Shown here piece after piece: positions 47,029 to 59,401 of a stretch of DNA of 64,000 nucleotides. The notes beneath the pieces were generated by a model. It was not told the DNA's origin, searched no databases, and saw nothing but the letters and a program-made list of their open reading frames with translations. A program made the position numbers and the translations under genes. Location of the stretch: the NCBI RefSeq assembly GCF_009908165.1, contig NZ_JAAAUC010000003.1:186001-250000 (forward strand). Reading direction: 5' to 3'. Origin of the DNA: Frigidibacter albus (GTDB taxonomy: Bacteria > Pseudomonadota > Alphaproteobacteria > Rhodobacterales > Rhodobacteraceae). Numbering within the stretch: the first letter of the stretch is position 1; each line of letters starts with the position of its first letter.

Positions 47029-48972
47029 TCAGGCCCGTGTCGATGTGACGGGGCCGGCATCGGGCGCGATCAGCGGCATCAGGCTGCGCTGCTCCTCGAT
47101 CTTGTCGCGCTGGTTCTCGGGGTAGGCGGTCAGCGGCGGCAGCCCGCCCGACAGCGCCTGCAGCAGCACATCGCGGGCAATCGGCCCGGCGACGCCCGAT
47201 CCGCCCGAGCCATGCTCCACCACCACAGACACCGCGACCCGCGGTGCCTCATAGGGGCCATAGCTGACGAACAGCGCATGGTCGCGCCGGTTCCAGGGCA
47301 GCTGGTCGTTCGACACGACCCCCGCCGCGCGTTCGGCGGCGGTGATGTTGCGCACCTGGCTGGTGCCCGACTTGCCGGCCATGACCATCGCGTCATCCAC
47401 CACACGCGCGCCGTAAGCGGTGCCGCCGCGGGCGTTGACCACCGCATGCATCCCGCGCCGCACCAGACGCAGCTGGTTTTCGTCCAGCCCCAGCGACTCG
47501 CCGCCCAGGATCGGCTCCTCGACCCCGTCGATGGAGCGCACCAGCCGCGGCACGATGGCCCGCCCGGTTGCCACCCGCGCCGTCATCACCGCAAGCTGCA
47601 GCGGCGAGGCCAGCACGAAGCCCTGCCCGATGCCGGAGTTGAAGGTGTCACCCACCTGCCAGTCGACGCCGCGATTCGTGACCTTCCAGTCCTTGGTCGG
47701 CATCAGGCCTTCAGCCACCGCCGACATCGGCAGGTCATGGGCGATGCCCATTCCCAGCCGGCGGCCCATTTCGCTGATCTTCTCGATGCCCACCCGCTGC
47801 GCGATCTCGTAGTAATACACGTCGCACGAATGCTGCAGGCTTTCGATCAGTCCCATGCTGCCATGCCCGCCGCGCTTCCAGCAGTGGAAGCGGCGGTTGC
47901 CAAGCTCGGTATGGCCGCGGCAATAGACGGTCTCTTCGGGACTGATCACGCCCGCCTCGAGCGCGGCCAGCGCCACCACCATCTTGAAGGTCGATCCCGG
48001 CGGATAGGTGCCCTGCACCGCCTTGTTCGCCATCGGCCGGTGGTCATGCTCCATCAGCGCGCGGTATTCCGGCCCGCTGATCCCGCGCACGAACATGTTG
48101 GGGTCGTAGCTGGGGGACGACACGATGCCGAGGATATCCCCGGTTTCCACATCCATCGCCACCGCGGCGGCGCTTTCCTCCCCCAGACGCGCCTGCATGT
48201 AGTTCTGCAGGCCCATGTCGCAGGTCAGCTGCACCCGGGCGCCCTGCTGGCCCTCCTGTCGGTCCAGCTCGCGCATCACCCGGCCCACCGCATTCACCTC
48301 GATGCGCTTGGTGCCGGCGCTGCCGCGCAGCCGGTCTTCCAGCTTTGCCTCCAGCCCCAGCTTGCCGATCTGGAACCGCGGGATCAGCAGCAGCGGATCG
48401 GGGTTTTCCATCCGTGCCAGGTCATAATCGCTGGCCGGGCCGACATAGCCCACCACATGGGTAAAATCGCCCTTCATCGGGTAGAAGCGCGACAGGCCCA
48501 CTTCGGGCGTCACGCCGGGCAGGGCGGGGGCGTTCACGGCAATGCGGCTGAAATCTTCCCAGTCCAGCCGGTCGGCGACGGTGATCGGCACGAAGGCCGA
48601 GTGCTTTCTGGCCTCTGCCAGGGTCCGTTCGATATCTTCGGGCGTCAGCGGGATCAGCCGCGCCAGCCGGTGCAGCACCTCTTCCACATCCCCGGCATCC
48701 TCGCGGGTGATGACCACGCGGTAGTTCTGCTCGTTCCCGGCGATCAGCGCGCCGTTGCGGTCATGGATCAGCCCGCGCGCCGGGGGGATCAGCCGGATGT
48801 TGATGCGGTTCTCCTCGGCCAGCAGCCGGAAGTTGTCGGCCTGATCGACCTGCATCTCATGCATGCGCAGGCCGAGGACGGCAATCACCGCCGTCTGCGC
48901 CGTGCCCAGAAGCAGCGCCCGGCGGGTGATCTTGCGGGCGCTTTCCGCCGTGTCCTTCGGTGAGCGTCTCAT
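47029..48972 (-). CDS. mrdA: Penicillin-binding protein 2
   Basis: Class B transpeptidase of 647 residues for cell elongation. A membrane anchor near 22-42, dimerisation domain, and transpeptidase domain with the active Ser in PGSTFKM near 318-324, the second motif SCD near 374, and KSGTSQV near 536. It forms the elongation synthase with RodA. Its start overlaps the mreD stop (ATGA). Confidence 0.95.
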   Translation of the reverse strand: MRRSPKDTAESARKITRRALLLGTAQTAVIAVLGLRMHEMQVDQADNFRLLAEENRINIRLIPPARGLIHDRNGALIAGNEQNYRVVITREDAGDVEEVLHRLARLIPLTPEDIERTLAEARKHSAFVPITVADRLDWEDFSRIAVNAPALPGVTPEVGLSRFYPMKGDFTHVVGYVGPASDYDLARMENPDPLLLIPRFQIGKLGLEAKLEDRLRGSAGTKRIEVNAVGRVMRELDRQEGQQGARVQLTCDMGLQNYMQARLGEESAAAVAMDVETGDILGIVSSPSYDPNMFVRGISGPEYRALMEHDHRPMANKAVQGTYPPGSTFKMVVALAALEAGVISPEETVYCRGHTELGNRRFHCWKRGGHGSMGLIESLQHSCDVYYYEIAQRVGIEKISEMGRRLGMGIAHDLPMSAVAEGLMPTKDWKVTNRGVDWQVGDTFNSGIGQGFVLASPLQLAVMTARVATGRAIVPRLVRSIDGVEEPILGGESLGLDENQLRLVRRGMHAVVNARGGTAYGARVVDDAMVMAGKSGTSQVRNITAAERAAGVVSNDQLPWNRRDHALFVSYGPYEAPRVAVSVVVEHGSGGSGVAGPIARDVLLQALSGGLPPLTAYPENQRDKIEEQRSLMPLIAPDAGPVTSTRA

Positions 48973-49502
48973 GCCCGGCTCCCCATTCCGTCAATCTCGC
49001 TGGGCGCGCGCAGCCCCAGCGCCAGATGCGACACGGCCACCACCAGCGGATAGGCCAGCACCGTGATCACGAATTGCAGCAAGGTCAGCCCCAGCCCGGT
49101 CTGCGGCACCACCACCAGCGCCAGAACCAGCCGGTTGGCCAGCAGCATGATCGCCATCACCGCGGTGACTGTCGCCCATTCCGCAAGGAAGGGCAGCCCC
49201 CGCATCGCGCCGGCCCGGTCGCGCAGGAACTCCGACCCCAGCAGCACGACCAGGGCCCAGAGGCCCGGCGGGCGCATCGCCAGCATGTCCTCGATCAGGA
49301 ACACCGCAACAATGGCGAGGGCGGGCACGAAATCGGGCCGCCGCAGCACCCAGGCGCAGGTGATGCACAGCATCAGGTCCGGCCCCGGAATATGCGCGGG
49401 CAGGGTGGACAGCGGCAGCAGCCGCACGAACAGCAGCGCGGCGGCCAGCGCCACGAACAGCGCCCGATAGCTCCAGCGGCGGGTGGTGACCGGGTCGATC
49501 AT
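48969..49502 (-). CDS. mreD: Rod-shape protein MreD
   Basis: Inner-membrane protein of 177 residues with about five hydrophobic segments and little else conserved (IPGPDLMLCITCAWVLRRP near 38-56). Identified by pattern and by position between mreC and mrdA. Overlaps both neighbours by four bases. Confidence 0.88.
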   Translation of the reverse strand: MIDPVTTRRWSYRALFVALAAALLFVRLLPLSTLPAHIPGPDLMLCITCAWVLRRPDFVPALAIVAVFLIEDMLAMRPPGLWALVVLLGSEFLRDRAGAMRGLPFLAEWATVTAVMAIMLLANRLVLALVVVPQTGLGLTLLQFVITVLAYPLVVAVSHLALGLRAPSEIDGMGSRA

Positions 49503-50452
49503 CCGCCGGTCTCCGCTTCCGCCGCGGCGGGCGTGTCGGCCACAGGCTCGGGCGCAGTCTCGGCCCCGGGCTCCACCGGCAGGGCAGGGGCCACTTCGGG
49601 CGGGATCAGCACGCCGGCATCGGTGATCCGTTCGGCCGGGTGGCTGCGCAGCACCCGCAGGAAATCGAGCCGTTCATAATCGGCGGACATCCGCACCCGC
49701 AGCCGGCGGTCGGCGCCCTGCGCCACCTGGCCGACCAGCAGTCCGGCCGGGAACACCCCGCCATCGCCGGAACTGACCACGCGGTCACCCGGGCGCACCT
49801 GTTCGGGGCTTTCCAGAAACTCCAGCGGCGGCGCGGCGGAATTGTCGCCCGCCAGCAGCGCCTTTTGCCCCGAGGGCTGCACCGTCACCGGAATCCGGCT
49901 GGTGCTGTCGGTCAGCAGGATCACCCGGCTGGTGGTATTGCCCACGCCCGAGATGCGCCCGACCAGCCCCAGCCCGTCCATCGTGGCCCAGCCATCGACG
50001 ATGCCATCGCGGCTGCCGACATTCAGCAGCACCGACTGGCGGAAGGGCGATCCCGAATCCGCCAGCACCACGCCTGACACGGAGGTCAGCTGCGGATCCA
50101 GCCGCACCTGATTCTGCGCCAGCAGCTTGGCGTTTTGCTGTTCCAACTGCACCGCGGCCTCTTTCCAGGCCTTCATCTGCTGCAGCTCGCGCTTCAGCTC
50201 GGTGTTCTGCTCATGGATCCGGGCATAGGAGCGGAAGCCCTCGACCATGCCCACCGCCTTGGTGACGGGCAGCAGCGCCCAATCCATGTTGGGCACCACC
50301 TTGTCCACCAGCGCGGCGCGGAAGCGTTCCACCCGCGGGCTGTCGATCCGCCACAAAAGGAAGGTCGCCGACAGGGCCAGTGCCAGCACCACGATCAGGA
50401 TGCGGCGCACCGGCCCGGCAAAGTCGATGTCGGCATTGCGGTCTCGTGCCAC
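49499..50452 (-). CDS. mreC: Rod-shape protein MreC
   Basis: Periplasmic scaffold of 317 residues. N-terminal membrane anchor near 14-30, coiled coil at about 75-115 (EQNTELKRELQQMKAWKEA, in parts), then the two beta-barrel domains with DSGSPFRQSVLLNVGSRDG (in parts) near 130. The C-terminal 35 residues are a Pro/Ala/Glu-rich tail likely to be disordered. It activates PBP2-RodA. 58 bases after mreB. Confidence 0.93.
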   Translation of the reverse strand: MARDRNADIDFAGPVRRILIVVLALALSATFLLWRIDSPRVERFRAALVDKVVPNMDWALLPVTKAVGMVEGFRSYARIHEQNTELKRELQQMKAWKEAAVQLEQQNAKLLAQNQVRLDPQLTSVSGVVLADSGSPFRQSVLLNVGSRDGIVDGWATMDGLGLVGRISGVGNTTSRVILLTDSTSRIPVTVQPSGQKALLAGDNSAAPPLEFLESPEQVRPGDRVVSSGDGGVFPAGLLVGQVAQGADRRLRVRMSADYERLDFLRVLRSHPAERITDAGVLIPPEVAPALPVEPGAETAPEPVADTPAAAEAETGG

Positions 50453-50510
50453 GGATGGTCCCCAGATCGGTCTTGTCAGGTGCCGGCGCGGCCCTGTGCG
50501 GGGGCCTGCC

Positions 50511-53293
<2,783 letters not shown>

Positions 53294-53346
53294 GGGAAAT
53301 CTCTCTCGGATCAGTCTGCTTCTGTCTCTGGGTCCGGCGCTTGTCA

Positions 53347-53382
53347 CCTCCGAGCGGTCGCGCCGAAAGGCACGCTCAGAGG
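53347..53382 (-). promoter_or_regulatory. Attenuator-like hairpin over the leader stop codon
   Basis: On the minus strand CCTCTGAGCG (53373-53382) pairs with CGCTCGGAGG (53347-53356), with an inner GCC-TTTC-GGC stem-loop. The leader stop TGA lies inside the first arm, so a ribosome reaching the stop would melt it. A competing pairing GGCGC (53360-53364) with GCGCC (53336-53340) is mutually exclusive with the inner stem. No T-run follows, so control may be translational or Rho-based rather than by an intrinsic terminator. Confidence 0.45.
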
Positions 53383-53462
53383 CGGCTAAGAAGCAGCAGG
53401 GCGCGGGGAAGCAGGGCGCGGATCGCGCAAGGGGTCGAGGTGATGTGCATGTCCCGTGCCAT
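53376..53462 (-). CDS. Putative leuA leader peptide
   Basis: A 28-codon ORF upstream of leuA that ends Ala-Leu-Leu-Pro-Arg-Ala-Leu-Leu-Leu-Leu-Ser-Arg-Leu. Seven of the last 12 residues are leucine, with four in a row (CTG CTG CTT CTT). This is the layout of an attenuation leader: the ribosome stalls at the leucine run when charged tRNA-Leu is scarce and alters folding of the following RNA. The ORF could begin at ATG 53462 or at the internal ATG 53450; neither has a strong ribosome site, and the putative -10 lies so close that the first ATG would be nearly leaderless. Confidence 0.6.
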   Translation of the reverse strand: MARDMHITSTPCAIRALLPRALLLLSRL

Positions 53463-53469
53463 GCGATGG

Positions 53470-53475
53470 ACTATA
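53470..53475 (-). promoter_or_regulatory. Candidate -10 of the leuA leader promoter
   Basis: TATAGT on the minus strand, 7 bases before ATG 53462. The spacing would put transcription start at or next to that ATG. No convincing -35 is seen at 16-18 bases (CTTTTC). Confidence 0.35.
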
Positions 53476-53638
53476 GGGGGATTTCGGGAAAGGAAAAGGG
53501 GGGTTCTGCGTGGCTGGCTTTTCCGTGGCGGGGCCGCAGGTCAGGCACCCCCACTCCGCTGGCCTTGGCGAAGGCCAGCGCCTTCGCCACTCGCAGACCT
53601 CGCCTCTTGCACCGGACGGGCCCCCAAAGGACCCGGCC

Positions 53639-53666
53639 AGCGCCCGCCCCGCCTCTGGCGGGCGCT
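53639..53666. repeat. GC-rich hairpin similar to the left-edge pair
   Basis: Arms AGCGCCCGCC (53639-53648) and GGCGGGCGCT (53657-53666), perfect 10-bp stem, loop of 8. The left arm resembles the arms at positions 48-59 and 146-155. Confidence 0.55.
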
Positions 53667-53670
53667 TCTC

Positions 53671-53765
53671 GCCCACCAGGTCGGGCGCTGTCCTCAATCG
53701 GTCTCGGGATGCCAGCGGCTCCGGGCGCATATGTCCCGCAGCGGGCGGGGCGAGGCAGTGCCTCG
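53671..53765. repeat. Repeat family C, copy 2 (inverted)
   Basis: The reverse complement aligns with 43108-43210 across about 95 bases. It ends in a perfect palindrome GCGAGGCA/TGCCTCGC at 53750-53765, which is imperfect in the other copy. Confidence 0.6.
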
Positions 53766-53849
53766 CCTGATCCCGCCCGACCTGACCCTTCCGGCAATGA
53801 TCCACGCCCCACCCCCCCGCGTAAAACCTGCAAACGGGGAGCACAGCAC

Positions 53850-54491
53850 ATGCGGTCACTGGTCATCGGCGCCTCGGGCGGTATCGGCGCCGCCCTCGCC
53901 AAATCCCTCGCCACCCGCGGCGAGGTCGTCGCCCTCTCCCGCACCACCCACGGACTCGAGATCACCGACGAGGCCTCGGTCGCCGAACACCTCGGCGCCC
54001 TCAGTGGCACCTTCGACCTGATCTTCACCGCCACCGGCGCCCTCGGCACGCCGGAAAAGGCCCTGCGCAGCCTGACCGCCGGGGAACTGCTCTCGCAAGT
54101 GGCCATCAACGCCCTCGGCCCGGCGCTGGTGCTGAAACACGCCCTCCGCCTGATGCCACGCGACCGCCGCTGCGTCTTTGCCGCGCTCTCGGCCCGGGTC
54201 GGCTCCATCGGCGACAATTCCCTCGGCGGCTGGCATTCCTACCGCGCCTCCAAGGCCGCGCTGAACCAGCTGCTGCACGGCGCGGCGATAGAGATCGCGC
54301 GCAGCCACCCGCAGGCCATCGTCGCCGCCCTGCACCCCGGCACGGTGGCCACGCCCTTCACCGAGGGCTACGGCCATGACAAGCACAGCCCCGCCCGCGC
54401 CGCCGCCGATCTGCTGGCGGTGCTGGACGGGCTGACCCCGGCCCAATCGGGCGGGTTCTTCGACTACTCAGGCGCGACGGTGCCGTGGTGA
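53850..54491 (+). CDS. Short-chain dehydrogenase/reductase, CsgA/C-factor-like
   Basis: Protein of 213 residues with the SDR cofactor motif GASGGIGAA at about 7-15 and an active site in the form SARVGSIGDN...GWHSYRASKAALN, giving the Tyr-x-x-x-Lys pair near 132-136. The short length and PGTVATPFTEGY block match the C-factor-like cytosolic SDRs. Substrate unknown. GGGGAGCAC precedes ATG 53850. Divergent from leuA. Confidence 0.82.
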   Translation: MRSLVIGASGGIGAALAKSLATRGEVVALSRTTHGLEITDEASVAEHLGALSGTFDLIFTATGALGTPEKALRSLTAGELLSQVAINALGPALVLKHALRLMPRDRRCVFAALSARVGSIGDNSLGGWHSYRASKAALNQLLHGAAIEIARSHPQAIVAALHPGTVATPFTEGYGHDKHSPARAAADLLAVLDGLTPAQSGGFFDYSGATVPW

Positions 54492-54510
54492 GGGCGCAAT
54501 TCCCGAGTCC

Positions 54511-54559
54511 TTCACTTTACATACGATATCCGCATGGATTCTGTATGGGTTCTGCATAG
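54511..54559. repeat. Repeat family B, copy 3
   Basis: TTCACTTTACATACGATATC followed by CGCATGGATTCTGTATGGG and TTCTGCATAG. Nearly identical to the slyX-hisS copy in its first 36 bases, with an extra internal near-duplication of the GCATGGRTTCTG unit. It sits between convergent genes. Confidence 0.65.
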
Positions 54560-54565
54560 CCCGGA

Positions 54566-55459
54566 TCAGGCCTGGACGGCTCCCACACCCCGCCGCCGCG
54601 ACAGCCACAGCGCATTGCCGGTGATCGCCGCCAGCAGCAGCGCGCCGCCCGCAAAGGTGCCCGCACTCGCTGTTTCCCCCAGCAGGGCCCAGACCCAGAG
54701 CGGTGCCAGCAGCACCTCGATCAGCCCCAGCAACGCCAGCTCGCCAGCCGGAACCGCCCGGCTTCCGGCGGTGTAGCAGGCCATCCCGAACCCCAGAACC
54801 AGCGCCCCCATCGCCATCGCGATCAGCGCATCCCGCGCCGGAACTAGCACGCTATCCCCTTGGCCCCACAGCACAATTGCCGCAACGGCCATCGAGGCCA
54901 GCCCGCCCAGAAACACGCCCGAGGCAAGGTCCAGCGCCCGCGCATGGCGCACCGCCAGCGTGAAGGCCGAGAACCCCGCCGCCGACACCAGCGCCGCGAT
55001 GTTGCCGTCGCCTGCGCCAATCGCCAGCCCCTCGCGCACCATCACGAAAATACCCAGAGATGCCAAGGCGATAGCCACCCAGGTCGCCGGCTGCACAGGC
55101 TCTTTCAGCACCGGCCAGGCCAGGATCGCGGTGAAGAGGGACGCCGCGGAATAGAGGAAAATGGCATTGGCCACCGTCGTCGCCTGCAACGCATAGATCG
55201 CCCCGGCAAAGGCCGCGACCAGCCCCGCCGCCGCAATCGCCCCCGCCCAACCGCTTGATTTCAAACGCGCAAACCGCGCCCCGCCCGACCTGCGCGACAG
55301 CACCCAGAACAGCACCGGCACCATTCCGGCGGACCGCCAGAACAGCACCTGCCAGGTATTCGCCTCGTCGATCAGCCGGATGATCAGCCCCATCAGCGAC
55401 CACAAGATCCCCGCCAGCACGACAAGGCCGATCCCGGCCCGGTAGGTCACTGGCTGCAT
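54566..55459 (-). CDS. EamA/DMT family transporter
   Basis: Inner-membrane protein of 297 residues with ten hydrophobic segments arranged as two EamA repeats (halves at about 8-140 and 150-288). Members export or import amino acids, nucleotide precursors or other metabolites. Recognisable start GIGLVVLAGILWSLMGLIIRL (in parts). Cargo unknown. Stands alone between the SDR gene and the YcaQ-like gene. Confidence 0.82.
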   Translation of the reverse strand: MQPVTYRAGIGLVVLAGILWSLMGLIIRLIDEANTWQVLFWRSAGMVPVLFWVLSRRSGGARFARLKSSGWAGAIAAAGLVAAFAGAIYALQATTVANAIFLYSAASLFTAILAWPVLKEPVQPATWVAIALASLGIFVMVREGLAIGAGDGNIAALVSAAGFSAFTLAVRHARALDLASGVFLGGLASMAVAAIVLWGQGDSVLVPARDALIAMAMGALVLGFGMACYTAGSRAVPAGELALLGLIEVLLAPLWVWALLGETASAGTFAGGALLLAAITGNALWLSRRRGVGAVQA

Positions 55460-55548
55460 CTGCGGGGCACTCCAAGGGGATCATTCCGGGCAGCCTTAAC
55501 GCCGCCGGAAAACCCGTCTATCCCGCCCGCGCCGTGCCCATGTCGGGA

Positions 55549-56751
55549 TCAGCCCTCGCGCAGCCATCCGGGCGCGTAAGTCACCGAGTCGCAACCGGAA
55601 AACCGCGCCAGCCGCGCCAACTCCGCCTCCAGCCGCGCCAGCCTCTGCCGCCCGAACCGCACCCCGGTTTCAGGCCATAAGGCCGCCACCTGCAACTGCC
55701 CCTCGGCCCGTTTCGCCCGCGCGTCGATGCGCCCGACCAGCCGGTCTCCCTCCAGCAGCGGGAACACGTAATATCCATAGCGCCGCTGCGCCTCGGGCAC
55801 GAAAATCTCGATCCGGTAGTGAAAGCCGAACAGCCGCTCTGCCCGCGCCCGGTCCCGCAACGCCGGGTCGAAGGGTGACAGCACCCGCAGCCGCGCCGGT
55901 GCCTCGGGCAGGCCCGCCGCCTCGCCCACCACCCCCGGCCGCGCGAAACAGCGGCGCAGTGCCCCGTCCGCGCCCTCCACCGCGATCTCCTCGATCTGCC
56001 CCCGCGCCAGCGCTGCCGCACACCAGGCCCTTGCCTCCGCCGGCGTCACCTTGGCCCAGAACGCCGCGATCTCGCCCGAGGTGGCAAAGCCCAGCCGGTC
56101 CAGCGCGGCGTTGCAGGCCCAGTCGATGGTCTCGGCCTCGGGCAGGTCCGCCGCCTCGGGATAGACCCGCTCGGCCAGATCATAGACCTTGGCGAAATTC
56201 TCGCGTCGGCACACGGCCAACCGCCCGGTCCGCCACAGAAATTCCAGCGCGGTCTTGGAGGGATGCCAGTTCCACCAGCCCGGCCCCTCGCCCTGGGGGC
56301 GCTCCTCGCCAAGGCTGACCTCGCCGCTGGCGACGGGGCCGTTCGCGGTGATATGCGCCAGAATATCCGCCAGCCGCGCCTCGAATTCCGGCCCTTGCCA
56401 GCTGCGATACCGCTCACGTATCCGCGCCTCGTCGCGCAGGAAGCGCAGCCGCCAGTGGGGCAGGAACGCCGTCGGGATCACCGCCGCGTCATGGGTCCAA
56501 TGCTCGAAGAGGTCGCGGCGCTTCTCCAGCAGGGGGCGCAGGTTTTCCGGCCGGTAGGCGGGGCGGCGCGACCACAGGATCATGTGATGCGCCCGCTCCA
56601 CCGTGTTGACGCTGTCGACCTGCACGAAGCCCAGTCGCTCGATCAGCGCCAGCAGGTCGTCGCCCTTGGCCGGGCCCGCGGCGGGGTCCGCCAGCGCGTG
56701 GCGGTGCAGGAACAGCCGCCGCGCATCCGTGTTGCGCAGGACGGGCGTCAT
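55549..56751 (-). CDS. ycaQ: YcaQ-like winged-helix DNA glycosylase
   Basis: Protein of 400 residues with the winged-helix AlkZ/YcaQ fold. It has GFVQVDSVNTVERAHHMILWSR (in parts) near 41-62 with the catalytic Gln44-x-Asp46 motif of YcaQ-type enzymes, HWTHDAAVIP near 85-94, and a C-terminal LVGRIDARAKR region. E. coli YcaQ unhooks interstrand DNA crosslinks. Three bases downstream of the dipeptidase gene, at the end of the peptide operon; a functional link with peptide uptake is not obvious. Confidence 0.85.
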   Translation of the reverse strand: MTPVLRNTDARRLFLHRHALADPAAGPAKGDDLLALIERLGFVQVDSVNTVERAHHMILWSRRPAYRPENLRPLLEKRRDLFEHWTHDAAVIPTAFLPHWRLRFLRDEARIRERYRSWQGPEFEARLADILAHITANGPVASGEVSLGEERPQGEGPGWWNWHPSKTALEFLWRTGRLAVCRRENFAKVYDLAERVYPEAADLPEAETIDWACNAALDRLGFATSGEIAAFWAKVTPAEARAWCAAALARGQIEEIAVEGADGALRRCFARPGVVGEAAGLPEAPARLRVLSPFDPALRDRARAERLFGFHYRIEIFVPEAQRRYGYYVFPLLEGDRLVGRIDARAKRAEGQLQVAALWPETGVRFGRQRLARLEAELARLARFSGCDSVTYAPGWLREG

Positions 56752-56754
56752 GCC

Positions 56755-57810
56755 TCAGCCCCAGGTCCGGTCCAGCACCGCCAGCCAGTTCTTCCAGGCC
56801 AGCTTTTCGATCAGCGCCTCGCCATAGCCATGCGCGCGGAACGCCTCCAGCAGATGCGGCAGGCCGGCCACATCGCCGATCCCTTGCGGAATGGTGGCGC
56901 CGTCGAAATCCGACCCGAGCCCGAGGTGGTCTTCCCCCACCACCGACAGCAGATGGTCCATGTGCTTGAGCACCGGCTCCCAGCCGATATCGGCGCTTTG
57001 CTTGCCATCCTCGCGCAGGAACGAGGTGGCGTAGTTCAGCCCGACCATGCCGCGGCTCTCGGCAATCATCCGCAGCTGCCGGTCGGTCAGGTTGCGGGTG
57101 GACCGGGTGACGGCATGGGCGTTGGAATGGGTGGCGACCAGCGGCGCATCCGACAGCGCCGCCACATCGTTGAAGCCGGCCTCGTTCAGGTGGCTGAGGT
57201 CGAGCATGATCTTCAGGGCGTTGCACTCGGCCACCAGCCGCTTGCCCGCCTCGGTCAGTCCCGGGCCGGTATCGGGGGCCCCCGGAAAGCGGAAGGGCAC
57301 GCCATGGCCAAAGACCGTGGGGCGCGACCAGACCGGGCCGAGGCTGCGCAGCCCCGCCGCGTGCCAGACATGCAGCGCGTCCAGATCCTCGCCGATCGCC
57401 TCGGCGCCCTCCATATGCAGGATCGCGGCGATCTTGCCCGCGTCCATCGCGGCGCGGATATCGGCGGTGCTGCGGCAGATCGCCAGCGCGCCCGTCCGCT
57501 CCATCCACATCAGATGCCCCGCCATCGCCATCGCCACCGGCTGCGCCGCCGCATCGCCGATCAGGTCCGGCAGCGGCAGGTCATAGGGCGGATTGTTCAT
57601 CACCGCCTCATAGTCCGGCGAGTCATGCGCCTTGGGCGAGGGGATGTAGACGGCAAAGAACCCGCCCACGAACCCGCCCGCCTTCATCCGCGGCAGGTCG
57701 AGATGGCCCTTGCCTTCCCCCGTCAGCCAGATCGCCTCGCGGTTCGCAGGGTCGCGCAACAGGCGCAGAAGGAAGTCGTTATGGCCATCGAAAACGGGGG
57801 TCAGGGTCAT
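56755..57810 (-). CDS. Membrane dipeptidase family (M19) enzyme
   Basis: Zinc dipeptidase of 351 residues. Metal-site motifs: FDGHNDFLL near 8 (His-x-Asp), LHMEGAEAIG near 131 (Glu), THSNAHAV near 227 (His), LGSDFDG near 300 (Asp). It hydrolyses dipeptides, including some with D-residues or dehydropeptides. The ATG at 57810 overlaps the stop of the peptide transporter ATPase gene by four bases, so it is co-expressed with the importer and likely digests what is brought in. No signal peptide, so cytoplasmic. Confidence 0.9.
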   Translation of the reverse strand: MTLTPVFDGHNDFLLRLLRDPANREAIWLTGEGKGHLDLPRMKAGGFVGGFFAVYIPSPKAHDSPDYEAVMNNPPYDLPLPDLIGDAAAQPVAMAMAGHLMWMERTGALAICRSTADIRAAMDAGKIAAILHMEGAEAIGEDLDALHVWHAAGLRSLGPVWSRPTVFGHGVPFRFPGAPDTGPGLTEAGKRLVAECNALKIMLDLSHLNEAGFNDVAALSDAPLVATHSNAHAVTRSTRNLTDRQLRMIAESRGMVGLNYATSFLREDGKQSADIGWEPVLKHMDHLLSVVGEDHLGLGSDFDGATIPQGIGDVAGLPHLLEAFRAHGYGEALIEKLAWKNWLAVLDRTWG

Positions 57811-58567
57811 GATGCGGCTTTCGTGTATCCGTGCGAGGCGGTGAGGAGTTGGCTTGTGTAATCGGTGGTGGCGGCATGGGCGCGCAGCGCCTCCCGGGTC
57901 AGTTCCTCGACCGCCTGGCCGTGCTGCATCACCATCAGCCGGTCGCACATATGCGCCACGACGGCGAGGTCATGGCTGACCATCACATAGGTCAGCCCGC
58001 GTTCGCTGCGCAGCCGGTCCAGGAGGTTCAGCACCTCGGCCTGGATCGAGGCGTCGAGGGCGCTTGTCGGCTCGTCCAGCAGCAGCACCCGGGGTTCGAG
58101 GATCAGCGCCCGGGCCACGGCGACGCGCTGGCGCTGGCCGCCCGACAGCTGATGCGGATAGCGGAAGCGGAACGAGGGGCCAAGGCCGACATCGGTCAGC
58201 GCCCGTTCCACCCGCGCCTCGCGGTCGGTAAACCCGTGGATCGCCAGCGGCTCCGACAGCACCCGGTCGACGGTGTGGCGGGGATGGAGCGAGGCGTAGG
58301 GGTCCTGGAACACCATCTGCACCCGGCGGTAGAACTCGGCCCGGCGCGGGGCTGTCAGCTCGGTGCCGCCCAAAAGGATGCTGCCCGAGCTGGTCGGCGC
58401 CAGCCCGCAGATCGCCCGCAGCACGGTGGATTTGCCCGAGCCGCTTTCGCCGACGATGCCATAGCTCTCGCCCTCGGCCACCTGCAGCGTGACGCCGCGC
58501 ACCGCCTGCACCGCATCGGGGCCCGCGCCGAAGGTGACATGCAGGTTCCGGATCTCCAGCAGCGCGC

Positions 58568-58571
<4 letters not shown>
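57807..58571 (-). CDS. Peptide ABC transporter ATPase, DppF-type
   Basis: ATP-binding subunit of 254 residues: Walker A GESGSGKST near 39-47, signature [15 protein letters not shown] near 142, Walker [13 protein letters not shown]. It lacks the long C-terminal oligopeptide extension. The start at 58571 overlaps the preceding ATPase gene by four bases. Pairs with that ATPase. Confidence 0.9.

Positions 58572-59397
<826 letters not shown>

Positions 59398-59401
<4 letters not shown>

Larger units (their letters stand above)
53476..53849. other. Repeat-rich intergenic region between leuA and the SDR gene
   Basis: About 370 bases with no supportable gene. It contains overlapping hairpins around 53562-53595 (GCTGGCCTT/AAGGCCAGC and GGCGAAGG/CCTTCGCC, mutually exclusive), the hairpin 53639-53666, and a family C repeat at 53671-53765. 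The leuA and SDR promoters must lie at its edges. Confidence 0.55.
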
